DNA from: an uncultured Paracoccaceae bacterium
Lineage (GTDB): Bacteria; Pseudomonadota; Alphaproteobacteria; Rhodobacterales; Rhodobacteraceae
DNA: 57,621 bases
Direction: 5' to 3'
NCBI GenBank assembly: GCA_905182355.1
Contig: CAJJBH010000047.1
Location: 1 to 57,621, forward strand
Shown: positions 1 through 7,487 of the stretch, piece after piece
Position numbering within the stretch: the first letter of the stretch is position 1
Layout: each line of letters starts with the position of its first letter
Made by a program: the position numbers and the translations under genes
Notes under the pieces: model-generated
What the model was told of the DNA's origin: nothing
What the model saw: only the letters and a program-made list of their open reading frames with translations
Database searches by the model: none

Positions 1-301
1 AGATAGGCGATCCGTAAGTCGTAAGCGCTCCGCCTAGGTCGTTGTAGTCTTTAACTGCAATTGGCAGGCCACATAAGGATTTTGGGTTTTCCGCATGCCC
101 TCTAACGTCGAATGCCCTTGCCTGTGAGCGTGCTTGTTCAAAACAGTGTATGGGCAATGCGTTAACTTCGGTATCAATAGTTTCAATTCTCTGAATGGAT
201 GCTTCAACCAGATCAAGTGGAGACACCTCCTTAGAACGGAGACGCTTGACTGCTTCGGTTGCAGTCATCTGAATGAAATCGTTGATCACATCGCTCATCA
301 T
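1..301 (-). CDS. Amidase-signature family protein, N-terminal part (runs off the left edge)
   Basis: About 100 N-terminal residues of an amidase-signature hydrolase (amide bond cleavage; the family includes GatA and many small-molecule amidases). The start is the doublet ATGATG at 301/298, with AGGA placed about 8 bases upstream. The frame begins MMSDVINDFIQ and near residue 83 shows GLPIAVKD, the conserved segment carrying the catalytic lysine of the Ser-cisSer-Lys triad. The two serines lie beyond the window edge, so substrate and integrity cannot be judged. An N-terminal helix with EVSPLDLVEA-type sequence (residues 20-30) is also typical of the family. It stands alone; no partner gene is visible. 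Confidence 0.85.
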   Translation of the reverse strand, partial: MMSDVINDFIQMTATEAVKRLRSKEVSPLDLVEASIQRIETIDTEVNALPIHCFEQARSQARAFDVRGHAENPKSLCGLPIAVKDYNDLGGALTTYGSPI

Positions 302-735
302 GAATTCCTGACTTAGTTGGTTCAACTCGGATTTAGTTCTTTACCAAAAGATGCCGCCAAAGATCAGATTAGTACAGAACTATCGAAATTCGCCGCTTTC
401 GTATGGCAGCTAAGTCCGCAGTCTGTGAGTTCGCCCCTCGCAGATTTTACAATTGCAGCGAAAGTCCGGTTCGGCGGGCCGCACCGGAGCATCTTGATCT
501 CATGACCAAGGTCCGCAAAGGGCCGTTAGCAAACACGGGACAGCATCAGAGCACTGTGTGCCACGCAAAGTGTTCCTCCAAAACTCCACCAACACTGCGT
601 CCTAACACACAAACCCCAAACACTGTGTTCAACACAGCGAATCCGCGCATCAACACGGCAAAAAGTGTGTGTAAGGTGTGTTTTTGATTTTAGGACTTTA
701 GCACCAGGTTAAGCCATTGATATTTATGACTTAAA
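302..735. other. Gene-free stretch with repeated CAC-nG motifs
   Basis: No open frame here has a ribosome site or recognisable family. From about 530 to 690 the sequence carries many short CAC(T/A/G)G motifs: positions 534, 552, 593, 621, 633 and 654. Some are embedded in palindromes such as AACACTGTGTT (619-629), and a GTGTGTGTAAGGTGTG stretch follows near 665-680. It lies upstream of the minus-strand amidase, so it may hold that gene's control region, but the spacing of the motifs is irregular. Confidence 0.4.
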
Positions 736-810
736 TGGTGCCCGAGGGCGGAATTGAACCACCGACACGAGGATTTTCAATCCACTGCTCTACCCCTGAG
801 CTACTCGGGC
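736..810 (-). tRNA. tRNA-Phe (anticodon GAA)
   Basis: On the minus strand a 75-base cloverleaf folds: acceptor GCCCGAG (810-804) pairs with CTCGGGC (746-740), followed by discriminator A and an encoded CCA (738-736). The D arm is GCTC/GAGC with a 7-base loop. The anticodon loop is TTGAAAA, giving anticodon GAA for phenylalanine. The T arm is GGTGG-TTCAATT-CCGCC. The anticodon stem has one T-T mismatch, the only irregularity seen. Confidence 0.95.
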
Positions 811-907
811 ACGATCAACTGTAAACAGTTAATGTGTGGCGATATTTAGGACCTTGCGTCGCAGGTGTCCATACCCTTTTCCACTCGATTTAGTGTGGTT
901 TTGCATT

Positions 908-1072
908 TTATTGTTCGACAGCATCGATCGCGACGTCAATATCCTCAGGATCGCGGGATGGAACGGCATAAGAACCGTTCACCCAACGACCCAAATCGAC
1001 TTCGGCACACCGTTTGGAACAAAACGGGCGGAATTCAACAACCGTTTCGCGTTCGCAAATTGGGCAACTCAA
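908..1072 (-). CDS. yacG: DNA gyrase inhibitor YacG (small zinc-ribbon protein)
   Basis: A 54-residue protein beginning (M)SCPICERE, with the paired cysteine motifs CPIC (residues 3-6) and CSKRC (18-22) that bind one zinc ion. It then carries the family sequence DLGRWVNGSYAVP. In E. coli YacG binds gyrase and inhibits it. The start must be TTG at 1072, because no ATG or GTG lies between the upstream stop and the first cysteine. TTG overlaps the TGA of the RNase E/G gene (sequence TTGA), so translation is probably coupled. The order infA-maf-RNase-yacG is usual in Rhodobacteraceae. Confidence 0.9.
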   Translation of the reverse strand: MSCPICERETVVEFRPFCSKRCAEVDLGRWVNGSYAVPSRDPEDIDVAIDAVEQ

Positions 1073-2091
1073 CCCAGAACCTCGGACAGTGGCAAGCGCA
1101 CGCGTTTACGTTGCAATTCATAGTGACCTAGTGGGGTCCAGCCCACCAAAGCGGTTTCGATCTCGTCCGTGCGAAATGATGCGCGCAATGCGACTTCGAA
1201 TGCACGGCGATCTTTCTTTGGCATCGGGGCCAAATCCAGTGTGATCTGTCCGGCCAAACCGCGCACACGCAAGGCTTGCGGCAACCGTTTTGCACACAGC
1301 ATGTTGGCTTTGATCCCAGCAGCCAATGAGGCGTCGTTGCCCGTATTCACGTCTACCGCAATCAAGGCCCGTGTCGGTTCAATATACATGCCACCGGAAT
1401 TGCCAAAGCTCTCGAATGTCCCTGCTGCCGCTTCCAATGCGTCCAACACGCCGTGGTCCTCAAAACCACCAGCCTGCGTCACCACTTCGGCCGTCTCGGT
1501 CCAGTCGCGCCATGCAAGGACGTGGGGCAAATCGCCTGCCACCAACATCGCCATTTCAACGCTGTCGTCGTTGATGACAGAATCGGCAAGCCCTGCCATT
1601 TCCTCGATATCATCCGCAATGTCCTCGGCACTCGCATCGACGCAGCAAGACCGCAGGATCAGGCCCATCTCGCGCCCCTCCATCACTTCTTTGGCCACAA
1701 CCATCAATTCATCGCGCATGTCGTCGTCGCGGATGCTGCGTGAGATATTAAGACCCGGTGCATCTGGCGTGACAATCGCATAGCGGCTTTTAAACAAAAC
1801 CTTCTGGGTTACAGGGATCGCTTTGCCGTCTTCGGCGTAGCCCGTCACCTGCACCAACAATGGCTGGCCCGGTGCCAAGCCTTTGACCTGACGCAAAAAT
1901 GCGGATCCATCAGGTGTTTTTAGGAACATGCCCCCCTGCCCTTTGACAGGACGATCCGCAATCGCGCGGTAAATCGTACCAGGGGCTGGCGCGTCACCTG
2001 CCACCAAAATATCGCTTAGCTTGCCATCAACCATCAAAGCCGCAGCTTCGCGCTCGCCAATGTGATCCAGAATGATTGTACGACCCTTCAT
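1069..2091 (-). CDS. Ribonuclease E/G family protein (short form)
   Basis: A 340-residue endoribonuclease of the RNase E/G family, much shorter than E. coli RNase E or RNase G, as is usual for the yacG-linked paralogue of Rhodobacteraceae. It carries the AVDVNTG segment (about residue 245) and LDLAPM (about 285), the regions that supply the metal-binding aspartates. The N-terminal part resembles an S1-like domain. The start is ATG 2091 (MKGRTIILDH), preceded by GGGGG; the open frame continues upstream into maf, but that part has no family resemblance. It lies 13 bases after maf and overlaps yacG, forming one operon. Confidence 0.88.
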   Translation of the reverse strand: MKGRTIILDHIGEREAAALMVDGKLSDILVAGDAPAPGTIYRAIADRPVKGQGGMFLKTPDGSAFLRQVKGLAPGQPLLVQVTGYAEDGKAIPVTQKVLFKSRYAIVTPDAPGLNISRSIRDDDMRDELMVVAKEVMEGREMGLILRSCCVDASAEDIADDIEEMAGLADSVINDDSVEMAMLVAGDLPHVLAWRDWTETAEVVTQAGGFEDHGVLDALEAAAGTFESFGNSGGMYIEPTRALIAVDVNTGNDASLAAGIKANMLCAKRLPQALRVRGLAGQITLDLAPMPKKDRRAFEVALRASFRTDEIETALVGWTPLGHYELQRKRVRLPLSEVLG

Positions 2092-2104
2092 GAGGACCCC
2101 CTGA

Positions 2105-2677
2105 TTATCCCGCGTTAAGCGGATAGCCGGCGGCCTTAAGCAGCCCTGCTGTTTCGGAAAGTGGTAGGCCAACGATGCCTGTAAATGATCCGCTGATCCA
2201 CGGAATGAATGCGCCTGCTGGCCCTTGGATGCCGTAACCGCCTGCTTTGCCTTGCCAGTCATTGGTGGCCAGATAGGCGGCAAGTTCGGGCTTTGAAATC
2301 GGCTTCATGCGCACAATACTGACAACATCGCGCTGCCAGACCTTATTACCGCGCTTGACGCCAACGGATGTGATCACACGGTGGCGACGTCCCGACAGCA
2401 GCTTTAAAAACACAGCAGCTTCTTCCACATCCGCAGGTTTGCCCAAAATTCGGCGGCCCACAGCAACGGTAGTGTCTGCGCACAGAACAATGTCGTCCGC
2501 ATCAGCCACAACAGCATCCAGTTTTCCACGAGTGATGCGGTTGCAATATGGACGGGGCAGTTCCGCCTTAATCGGGTCTTCGTCAATGTCAGGTGCGCGC
2601 ACTGCATCTGGCAAAACACCGATTTGCCCCAACAGCTCTAGCCGTCGGGGGCTTCCTGAACCCAGAATAAAACGCAT
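2105..2677 (-). CDS. maf: Maf family nucleotide pyrophosphatase
   Basis: A 190-residue Maf/HAM1-fold protein. Maf proteins hydrolyse non-canonical or modified nucleoside triphosphates (dTTP/UTP or m7GTP types). The N-terminal signature [10 protein letters not shown] (residues 2-11), [16 protein letters not shown] in the middle, and [11 protein letters not shown] towards the C-terminus are the family's substrate and metal-binding segments. The start MRFILGSGS at 2677 fits the family; five further in-frame codons upstream are unlikely to be used. It sits between infA and the RNase gene in a minus-strand operon. Confidence 0.92.
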   Translation of the reverse strand: MRFILGSGSPRRLELLGQIGVLPDAVRAPDIDEDPIKAELPRPYCNRITRGKLDAVVADADDIVLCADTTVAVGRRILGKPADVEEAAVFLKLLSGRRHRVITSVGVKRGNKVWQRDVVSIVRMKPISKPELAAYLATNDWQGKAGGYGIQGPAGAFIPWISGSFTGIVGLPLSETAGLLKAAGYPLNAG

Positions 2678-2697
2678 TAGATCATTCCACACCTTAT

Positions 2698-2723
2698 CCC
2701 AAAAGTGGCACCCACTTTTCGGG
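2698..2723 (-). repeat. AAAAGTGG inverted repeat between infA and maf
   Basis: AAAAGTGG (2701-2708) and CCACTTTT (2712-2719) form an 8-base stem around CAC, with further CC/GG pairing outside a C-C mismatch. Hairpins with this GTGG core are common between genes in alphaproteobacteria. Here it lies in the 60-base gap between infA and maf and may act as an attenuator, a partial terminator or an mRNA stabiliser. No T-run follows on the minus strand. Confidence 0.6.
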
Positions 2724-2737
2724 GCGTGGACATATCG

Positions 2738-2956
2738 CTACTTAAAGCGATAGTTAATTCGACCCTTTGACAGGTCGTATGGTGTCATTTCGACTTGAAC
2801 TTTATCGCCAGCCAGAACACGGATGCGGTTTTTGCGCATCTTGCCTGCCGTATGTGCGATGATCTCATGGCCGTTTTCTAGCTCGACCCGAAACGTCGCA
2901 TTTGGCAAGAGTTCCTTTACGACACCTGGAAATTCGAGCAATTCTTCCTTGGCCAT
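2738..2956 (-). CDS. infA: Translation initiation factor IF-1
   Basis: A 72-residue S1/OB-fold protein that binds the ribosomal A site during initiation. It is full length and starts [13 protein letters not shown], with the typical [19 protein letters not shown] core and [11 protein letters not shown] ending. The start is ATG 2956, preceded by AGGAGA. It is the first gene of the infA-maf-RNase-yacG operon, which would be driven from the 2957-3264 intergenic region. Confidence 0.98.
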   Translation of the reverse strand: MAKEELLEFPGVVKELLPNATFRVELENGHEIIAHTAGKMRKNRIRVLAGDKVQVEMTPYDLSKGRINYRFK

Positions 2957-3264
2957 GGTCTCTCCTAAATAGACTTGTCCTGCGTAGGTGCGGACGAGGC
3001 TGTAGATGGGGCCTTTTTGTCAGGTTTTCAAGGGTCCAATCACTCCTAAGGCGGATTTGTGGCTGGTTTGTTATTCCGACGTTACGGCCAATCCCCCCCA
3101 ACATAGGTCACATTGTACAATATGGAGCAAAAATTACACGGCTAATTCCTTGCATACATTCGCAATTCCAACATCTATTGCCAAATTTCTTGCCAGATCA
3201 TGCATAAAACCGTACACAAACCAACAACACTTTCACCAAACACAAATTCACATGGGGCAGCCAG
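2957..3264. other. Divergent intergenic region between infA and the LysR gene
   Basis: 308 bases without a gene. It must hold the infA promoter (minus) and the LysR promoter (plus). One perfect palindrome ATTGTACAAT lies at 3112-3121. It is the same core as the boxes in the modules at 4937-5170 and 57344-57575, but the rest of that module is not recognisable here. Confidence 0.6.
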
Positions 3265-4230
3265 ATGATAGCCAAAGGCGTGACACTTAGGGGCCTCGAA
3301 GTCTTCGAGGCGTTGGCCAGCAGCGGCTCTGTTGCGCAGACCGCCAAGATTACAGGACTTAGCCAGCCTGCCGTCAGCCAACAACTTAGCAAGCTTGAGC
3401 AGTCATTGGCGACAAACCTGATCGAACACAACAAACGTCCCATGCGTCTGACACAGGCAGGCCAAAGCTTTTTGATAAGGGCCAAAAGTGCGCTTGCCGA
3501 GCTGCGGCTGGCCCACACAGAATTAACCGTCATGGACCTTGCACACCTAAAGGCCCTTAGCATCGGGCTGATCGACGACTTTGACAATGACCTGACACCG
3601 CGCCTTGCCACCATACTTGCGGACAGCTTAACGGGCTGTAAATTCAAACTGATCACTGCACCCAGCCACGAAATTTCCAAAGCGATCGAAGAAAAACAAC
3701 TGCACATGGCCATCTCTGCAAATACGGGCACCATGATGGAGGGGATTCTTGAATACCCCCTTGTGCGGGACCCGTTTATCTTGGTCGCCCCTAAAGGATC
3801 AGCAGATCCACAGGGCGATATCATGGCACAACTTCAAGATCTGCCGTTCCTGCGCTATGACCAAGATCAATTGATAAGCCGCCAGATCGAGGGACATCTA
3901 AAACGCCAAAAGCTGGATTTCCCGCAGCGATTTGAACTGGGCAGCCACCTAGCGCTGATGGCGATGGTCGCCCGTAACATCGGATGGTCCGTGACCACGC
4001 CGCTTGGCTACATGCGGGCGGAACGGTTCCACGATCAAGTGGACGCGCTGCCCCTGCCCTTCAAACCATTTTCGCGTGAAATCACCCTGTACGCCAGTGC
4101 TGATTGGGCTGGGCAAGTGCCCAACGACGTGGCCCAAACCATGCGCAATTTGGTGCAGCGCTACATCATTGATCCGGCGGTAATTCAACTGCCGTGGCTG
4201 GCGGGAGAGTTGCGGGTCTTAGAGGGGTAG
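3265..4230 (+). CDS. LysR family transcriptional regulator
   Basis: A 321-residue LysR-type regulator. The winged helix-turn-helix spans about residues 5-62, with SVAQTAKITGLSQPAVSQ as the recognition region, followed by the linker helix. The remainder is the periplasmic-binding-protein-like effector domain. The start is ATG 3265. LysR proteins often control a divergent neighbour, but infA on the other side is housekeeping, so the target is more likely distant or the downstream region. No effector can be assigned. The intergenic region upstream carries a palindrome, ATTGTACAAT, that could be an operator for this or another protein. Confidence 0.9.
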   Translation: MIAKGVTLRGLEVFEALASSGSVAQTAKITGLSQPAVSQQLSKLEQSLATNLIEHNKRPMRLTQAGQSFLIRAKSALAELRLAHTELTVMDLAHLKALSIGLIDDFDNDLTPRLATILADSLTGCKFKLITAPSHEISKAIEEKQLHMAISANTGTMMEGILEYPLVRDPFILVAPKGSADPQGDIMAQLQDLPFLRYDQDQLISRQIEGHLKRQKLDFPQRFELGSHLALMAMVARNIGWSVTTPLGYMRAERFHDQVDALPLPFKPFSREITLYASADWAGQVPNDVAQTMRNLVQRYIIDPAVIQLPWLAGELRVLEG

Positions 4231-4264
4231 TACCCCCTCCCTGAACCAGCCCCAGCTTTCAAAC

Positions 4265-4879
4265 CTAAGGTTTGCGTGAAACTGTAAACAGACGCGGCAT
4301 CATACTGCCCTGCACCAACGTTTCATCGGTTACGAGGCCCGCGCTACTTAACAAACCAAGCAACTCGACCTTGCCAAGATTGCGCACAAATGGCGCTTTG
4401 CCAATCGCACGCATCACTGGAATCATCCACCGCAAGTACCATGCACCGTCTTGCAGCAAACCTGTCTTTGCGATCAACATCCCACCCGATGGCAATGCGT
4501 CATATATCTGCGCCAAAACCTCTTCGAGGTTCGGCACCAGATGCAATAAGTTCAGGGCCAAAATTACATCATGCGGTCCAGACGGCAGTTCAGCTACATC
4601 ATGCACTTTAAACCTAAGGTGGGAAGGCGTGTCATTTGATTGCTTGCTTTGCGCTATTGCGATCATTTTTGGGGACAGGTCCGTCCCGACATAACTGGCA
4701 GCCCTGTCTGCCAACTCCAATGCAGTTGATCCGGTGCCACAGCCGATTCCCAAAACCCTATGGTCCGGGTCCAATATTTTACGGATACGGTCACGTGTTA
4801 ATTCATACGCAGTCATGTCACTGATAGCGTCCTTAGCATATTTTGCAGCGGCTTTATCCCAAAAGGCGGCCTCGCTCAT
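4265..4879 (-). CDS. Class I SAM-dependent methyltransferase
   Basis: A 204-residue Rossmann-fold methyltransferase. Motif I reads VLGIGCGTGS (about residues 42-51), where the usual aspartate before the glycine-rich loop is glycine. Acidic motif II reads GTDLSPKMI, and motif IV is around HDVILALNLLHLV. The start is ATG 4879 (MSEAAFWDKAA), supported by GGAAAGG upstream; 17 extra in-frame residues upstream have no such support. The substrate is unknown. The gene is convergent with the LysR gene and divergent from the sirtuin gene across the conserved module at 4937-5170. Confidence 0.85.
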   Translation of the reverse strand: MSEAAFWDKAAAKYAKDAISDMTAYELTRDRIRKILDPDHRVLGIGCGTGSTALELADRAASYVGTDLSPKMIAIAQSKQSNDTPSHLRFKVHDVAELPSGPHDVILALNLLHLVPNLEEVLAQIYDALPSGGMLIAKTGLLQDGAWYLRWMIPVMRAIGKAPFVRNLGKVELLGLLSSAGLVTDETLVQGSMMPRLFTVSRKP

Positions 4880-4936
4880 GTAGTACCTTTCCAAATTGAA
4901 GTGATGCATTTTAATGCCACCAACTCCCAAAACCCA

Positions 4937-5170
4937 AATGTCTTAACCAAAAGTTATCATCAACCTTCAAACGTTAACGTAGTCTAATTCTGAACAACTT
5001 ATTAACAACCGGTTGTGCTCTAGTTTGTACGATTCAATCCCACAATTGTACAATTCGCCAAAACTGCCCCTAAATCTCCTAACCACACCACGCCAAATTG
5101 TACTAATCACCCCACAATATGTACAATTTCGCCTGAAACGTCCACCGAACGCCCCGTTAACCACACTGCA
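4937..5170 (+). repeat. Multi-box non-coding module, copy A (TTAAC and TGTAC boxes)
   Basis: A structured intergenic block. Box centres are: TCTTAACC 4944.5, AGTTAT 4955.5, CGTTAACG 4975.5, ATTAAC 5003.5, then TTTGTACGATT 5028.5, AATTGTACAATT 5049.5, AAATTGTACTAA 5101.5, ATATGTACAATT 5122.5, and GTTAAC 5158.5. The TGTAC boxes are spaced 21, 52 and 21 bases, close to whole helical turns, with a CCC-rich spacer inside each pair. Every centre has a counterpart at the same relative position (within one or two bases) in copy B at 57344-57575. The first two boxes read TTAA-N7-TTAT, close to a CtrA site. The sirtuin gene starts at 5240, downstream in the same orientation. Confidence 0.8.
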
Positions 5171-5239
5171 TGGCCCCCAATGCTTGCCCCCACCCCACGC
5201 ATCTGGGACAAAGACGTGACCAACAAAGGGCAGCCAAAA

Positions 5240-5932
5240 ATGACCAACATTGTCATCCTTACAGGCGCAGGTATTTCAGCCGAAAGCGGCATCAGCACCT
5301 TCCGCGCTGAAGATGGTCTTTGGGCCAACCACCGCGTCGAAGACGTCGCCACACCCGAAGGGTTTGGCCGTGATCCGCAACTGGTTGTGAACTTCTACAA
5401 CGAGCGCCGCGCACAAGCCGCTGATGCAGGTCCAAACCTGGCCCACACTGCATTGGCCCAACTTGAGGCCGCGCATAAGGGCGATCTACTGTTAGTCACT
5501 CAAAACGTTGATGATTTGCACGAACGCGGCGGCAGCAGTCATGTTCTACACATGCACGGCGCACTGAATTCTGCAATGTGCGCCAGCTGCCAACACCGTT
5601 GGCCTGCCCCCATGAAAATGGCGGTGGGTGACCCCTGCCCCAGCTGCGCCACGCCAATGGCCCGCCCTGACATCGTGTGGTTTGGTGAAATGCCTTATCA
5701 AATGGATCGGATCGAACAAGCCCTTGAGCAAGCGGACATTTTTGTAGCAATCGGGACCTCTGGCAACGTCTATCCAGCCGCAGGGTTTGTGCAAATGGCC
5801 GCACATTACGGTGCTCATACAATCGAGTTGAACCTAGAACCCTCAGCCGTGGTTTCCCAGTTTGCAGAAACGCGCTTTGGCAATGCCACGCAAACCGTTC
5901 CTATGTGGGTGAATGAGGTTTTAGAGGATTAG
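5240..5932 (+). CDS. cobB: NAD-dependent protein deacylase (Sir2 family, CobB-like class III sirtuin)
   Basis: A 230-residue sirtuin that removes acyl groups from lysines using NAD. GAGISAESGIS (from residue 8) is the NAD loop, QNVDDLHERGG binds ribose, and the catalytic His lies in MHGAL. The structural zinc is held by CASC and CPSC. The segment FYNERR supplies the Tyr and Arg (Y-x-x-R) that mark class III desuccinylase/demalonylase sirtuins such as E. coli CobB. The start is ATG 5240 (MTNIVILTGAG), with AAAGGG upstream; an earlier in-frame ATG at 5180 would add 20 residues outside the fold. It follows the multi-box module directly, which may control it. Confidence 0.93.
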   Translation: MTNIVILTGAGISAESGISTFRAEDGLWANHRVEDVATPEGFGRDPQLVVNFYNERRAQAADAGPNLAHTALAQLEAAHKGDLLLVTQNVDDLHERGGSSHVLHMHGALNSAMCASCQHRWPAPMKMAVGDPCPSCATPMARPDIVWFGEMPYQMDRIEQALEQADIFVAIGTSGNVYPAAGFVQMAAHYGAHTIELNLEPSAVVSQFAETRFGNATQTVPMWVNEVLED

Positions 5933-5957
5933 CCGGGCGATACGTCCCGCCCGGCTA
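5930..5957. terminator. Bidirectional hairpin terminator between cobB and the copper chaperone gene
   Basis: TAGCCGGGCG (5930-5939) pairs perfectly with CGCCCGGCTA (5948-5957) around an 8-base loop. The left arm includes the TAG stop of cobB. It separates two convergent genes; no long T-run is present on either side. Confidence 0.75.
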
Positions 5958-5987
5958 AATAGTGTTTAATTATAAACACTTCACAAC

Positions 5988-6452
5988 CTAATGATCCATT
6001 CCCTTAGCAGGCTTGCGTGCGCTATCCACCGGAATTTCGACAGTCAAATCATCGGCATTTTCGAACTCAAACGTGACCGAAATCGTCTCACCATTGACCA
6101 GTGGATCATTCAACCCCATCAACATAACGTGGTCTCCACCACGTTTCATCATGTGGCTTTCACCCGCTAAAATCGCGATACCACCTTCAATTTGGGTCAT
6201 CTGCATAACGCCTTCACCCTTCTCGATATGGGTGTGGAGTTCCACGCGCTTGGCCGCATCTGACCGCACGCCAATCAACTTAATGTCTGTGTCCGTGGTG
6301 TTCATCAACATCATGAACGCAGCCCCTGTCGGCGCATTGGGCCGCGCGGATCGGGCATAGGCGTCTTTGACCATAATACCCCCAGCAAATGCTGCGGATG
6401 TCATAAGAACGGAAGCTGTCAAAACAGCTGCGAATGTAGATTTAAATGACAT
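5988..6452 (-). CDS. Periplasmic copper chaperone of the PCu(A)C family
   Basis: A 154-residue secreted protein. Residues 1-24 (MSFKSTFAAVL, then a hydrophobic run ending SAAFAG) form a Sec signal peptide. The mature part has the PCu(A)C cupredoxin-like domain, with copper ligands in VELHTHIEKGEGVMQM and SHMMKRGGDHVMLMG. Members bind Cu(I) in the periplasm and help assemble the CuA site of cytochrome c oxidase. The start is ATG 6452, with AAGGGA upstream; an in-frame codon 8 residues earlier is possible. It lies 49 bases downstream of the DUF2946 gene on the same strand, probably in one operon for copper handling. Confidence 0.92.
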   Translation of the reverse strand: MSFKSTFAAVLTASVLMTSAAFAGGIMVKDAYARSARPNAPTGAAFMMLMNTTDTDIKLIGVRSDAAKRVELHTHIEKGEGVMQMTQIEGGIAILAGESHMMKRGGDHVMLMGLNDPLVNGETISVTFEFENADDLTVEIPVDSARKPAKGMDH

Positions 6453-6501
6453 GATATATGTCCCTTTTGGTGCCATGTGATCTGGGAAATTTGGATATAC
6501 T

Positions 6502-6849
6502 TCAGATCAAAGATGGGGGTGCGCGCGACAAATAGGCATGAGGTTCAACGTCGGCTTTTGCAGCGACGTAAGCCATTGACGTAAATGGGATAATGACCGT
6601 GTGCAACGGCGCGTTGATCTTGTCCGAACTCACAGGGGTCAGCGCCATCATTGTGCAATCAGGACAAAAATGCGGGGCCTGCGTCGGCTCTCCTGCCTTA
6701 TCCGTATAAACGACAACAGATTGAGTTCCGATACATAAAACCATCTGGTCCGTCGCATCACTTGCGCCACGCGCCACAGCCATGCTTTGACCCGTCAGAG
6801 CCATCACAAAGGCAAGGCATATCGCAACGATGCTAGAGCGGGTCATCAT
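6502..6849 (-). CDS. DUF2946-type secreted protein
   Basis: A 115-residue protein with an N-terminal signal or anchor (MMTRSSIVAICLAFVMALTG) and the motif HFCPDCTM, a CxxC with nearby His and Met suited to copper or thiol chemistry. Small proteins of this kind often stand next to PCu(A)C chaperones, as here. Cysteines also occur near residue 39 (VLCIG). The function is not established; a role in periplasmic copper delivery is inferred from the motif and neighbour. Start ATG 6849 or 6846 cannot be told apart. Confidence 0.75.
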   Translation of the reverse strand: MMTRSSIVAICLAFVMALTGQSMAVARGASDATDQMVLCIGTQSVVVYTDKAGEPTQAPHFCPDCTMMALTPVSSDKINAPLHTVIIPFTSMAYVAAKADVEPHAYLSRAPPSLI

Positions 6850-6950
6850 ATTATTTGTTTATAATCTTTGGCACACCAAAACAACTGTGGCAAAACGAAA
6901 CAACCCTGCCTGCGAAACAGACGGGGTCAGTTCATTCAATCATCAAAAAC

Positions 6951-7241
6951 TTAAGCAGCTGCGGCTTGAGCTTTCGTGATTTCTTTTTTTACTTTCAACG
7001 CGCTATCGGACAATTCGCTGTCTTTGGATTTAGCAAAGAATGCGTCCAAACCACCACGGTGATCAACGGTGCGCAAAGCAGCCGCCGAGATACGGAACTT
7101 AATGCCGCGCCCAAGAACTTCGGACTGCAAAGTCACATCGTTCAGGTTCGGCAAAAACCGACGCTTTGTTTTGTTGTTCGCATGGCTGACATTGTTGCCA
7201 GACATGGGGCCTTTACCGGTCAATTCGCAACGACGCGACAT
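6951..7241 (-). CDS. rpmB: 50S ribosomal protein L28
   Basis: A 96-residue ribosomal protein of the large subunit. It starts [20 protein letters not shown] and continues with the [11 protein letters not shown] and [20 protein letters not shown] segments that define L28. The length is normal for alphaproteobacteria, which carry an alanine-rich C-terminal tail (KAQAAAA). Transcribed alone on the minus strand. Confidence 0.98.
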   Translation of the reverse strand: MSRRCELTGKGPMSGNNVSHANNKTKRRFLPNLNDVTLQSEVLGRGIKFRISAAALRTVDHRGGLDAFFAKSKDSELSDSALKVKKEITKAQAAAA

Positions 7242-7487
7242 GGGATCATCCTTTTGCTGTGGTCATTTTCGAGGCGGTCCTCTTAAACAACGACGGATGC
7301 AGACTTAGGTCGCACCCTTAAATTGGTTCGCTGGGAATAGGGGGAATCGCAAGGCTGGTCAACCCGAATTGGTCCGATCACCTGATCCTTTTACACAAAA
7401 ACGTCGTAACGGAACACCTTTGGTGCACTTGCTGGCCGATCCACAAGGGTGCCAAGCTGAATTAATGGACAAATAAAGGACATGCAC

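Noticed and set aside
530..690. NrdR or DnaA boxes in the CAC-rich region
   Set aside because: Neither the ACAC-ATAT-GTGT NrdR form nor TTATCCACA is present.
1169..1783. 204-residue plus-strand frame
   Set aside because: Antisense shadow of the RNase E/G gene, composed of simple Ser/Ala-rich sequence with no family.
2404..2692. Second minus-strand frame inside maf
   Set aside because: Shadow frame without family resemblance; maf itself is complete in another frame.
4937..5170. Chromosome or plasmid origin at the TGTAC/TTAAC module
   Set aside because: No DnaA boxes, no rep or par genes and no AT-rich unwinding element were seen, and two copies 52 kb apart on one segment argue against an origin.
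4937..5170. Insertion sequence or MITE as explanation for the two modules
   Set aside because: No terminal inverted repeats or target duplications, and conservation is concentrated in spaced boxes rather than at ends; not fully excluded.
7482..7487. ATG 7482 as start of the DUF2855 gene
   Set aside because: The AAAGGA site ends one base before it; ATG 7488 has proper spacing.
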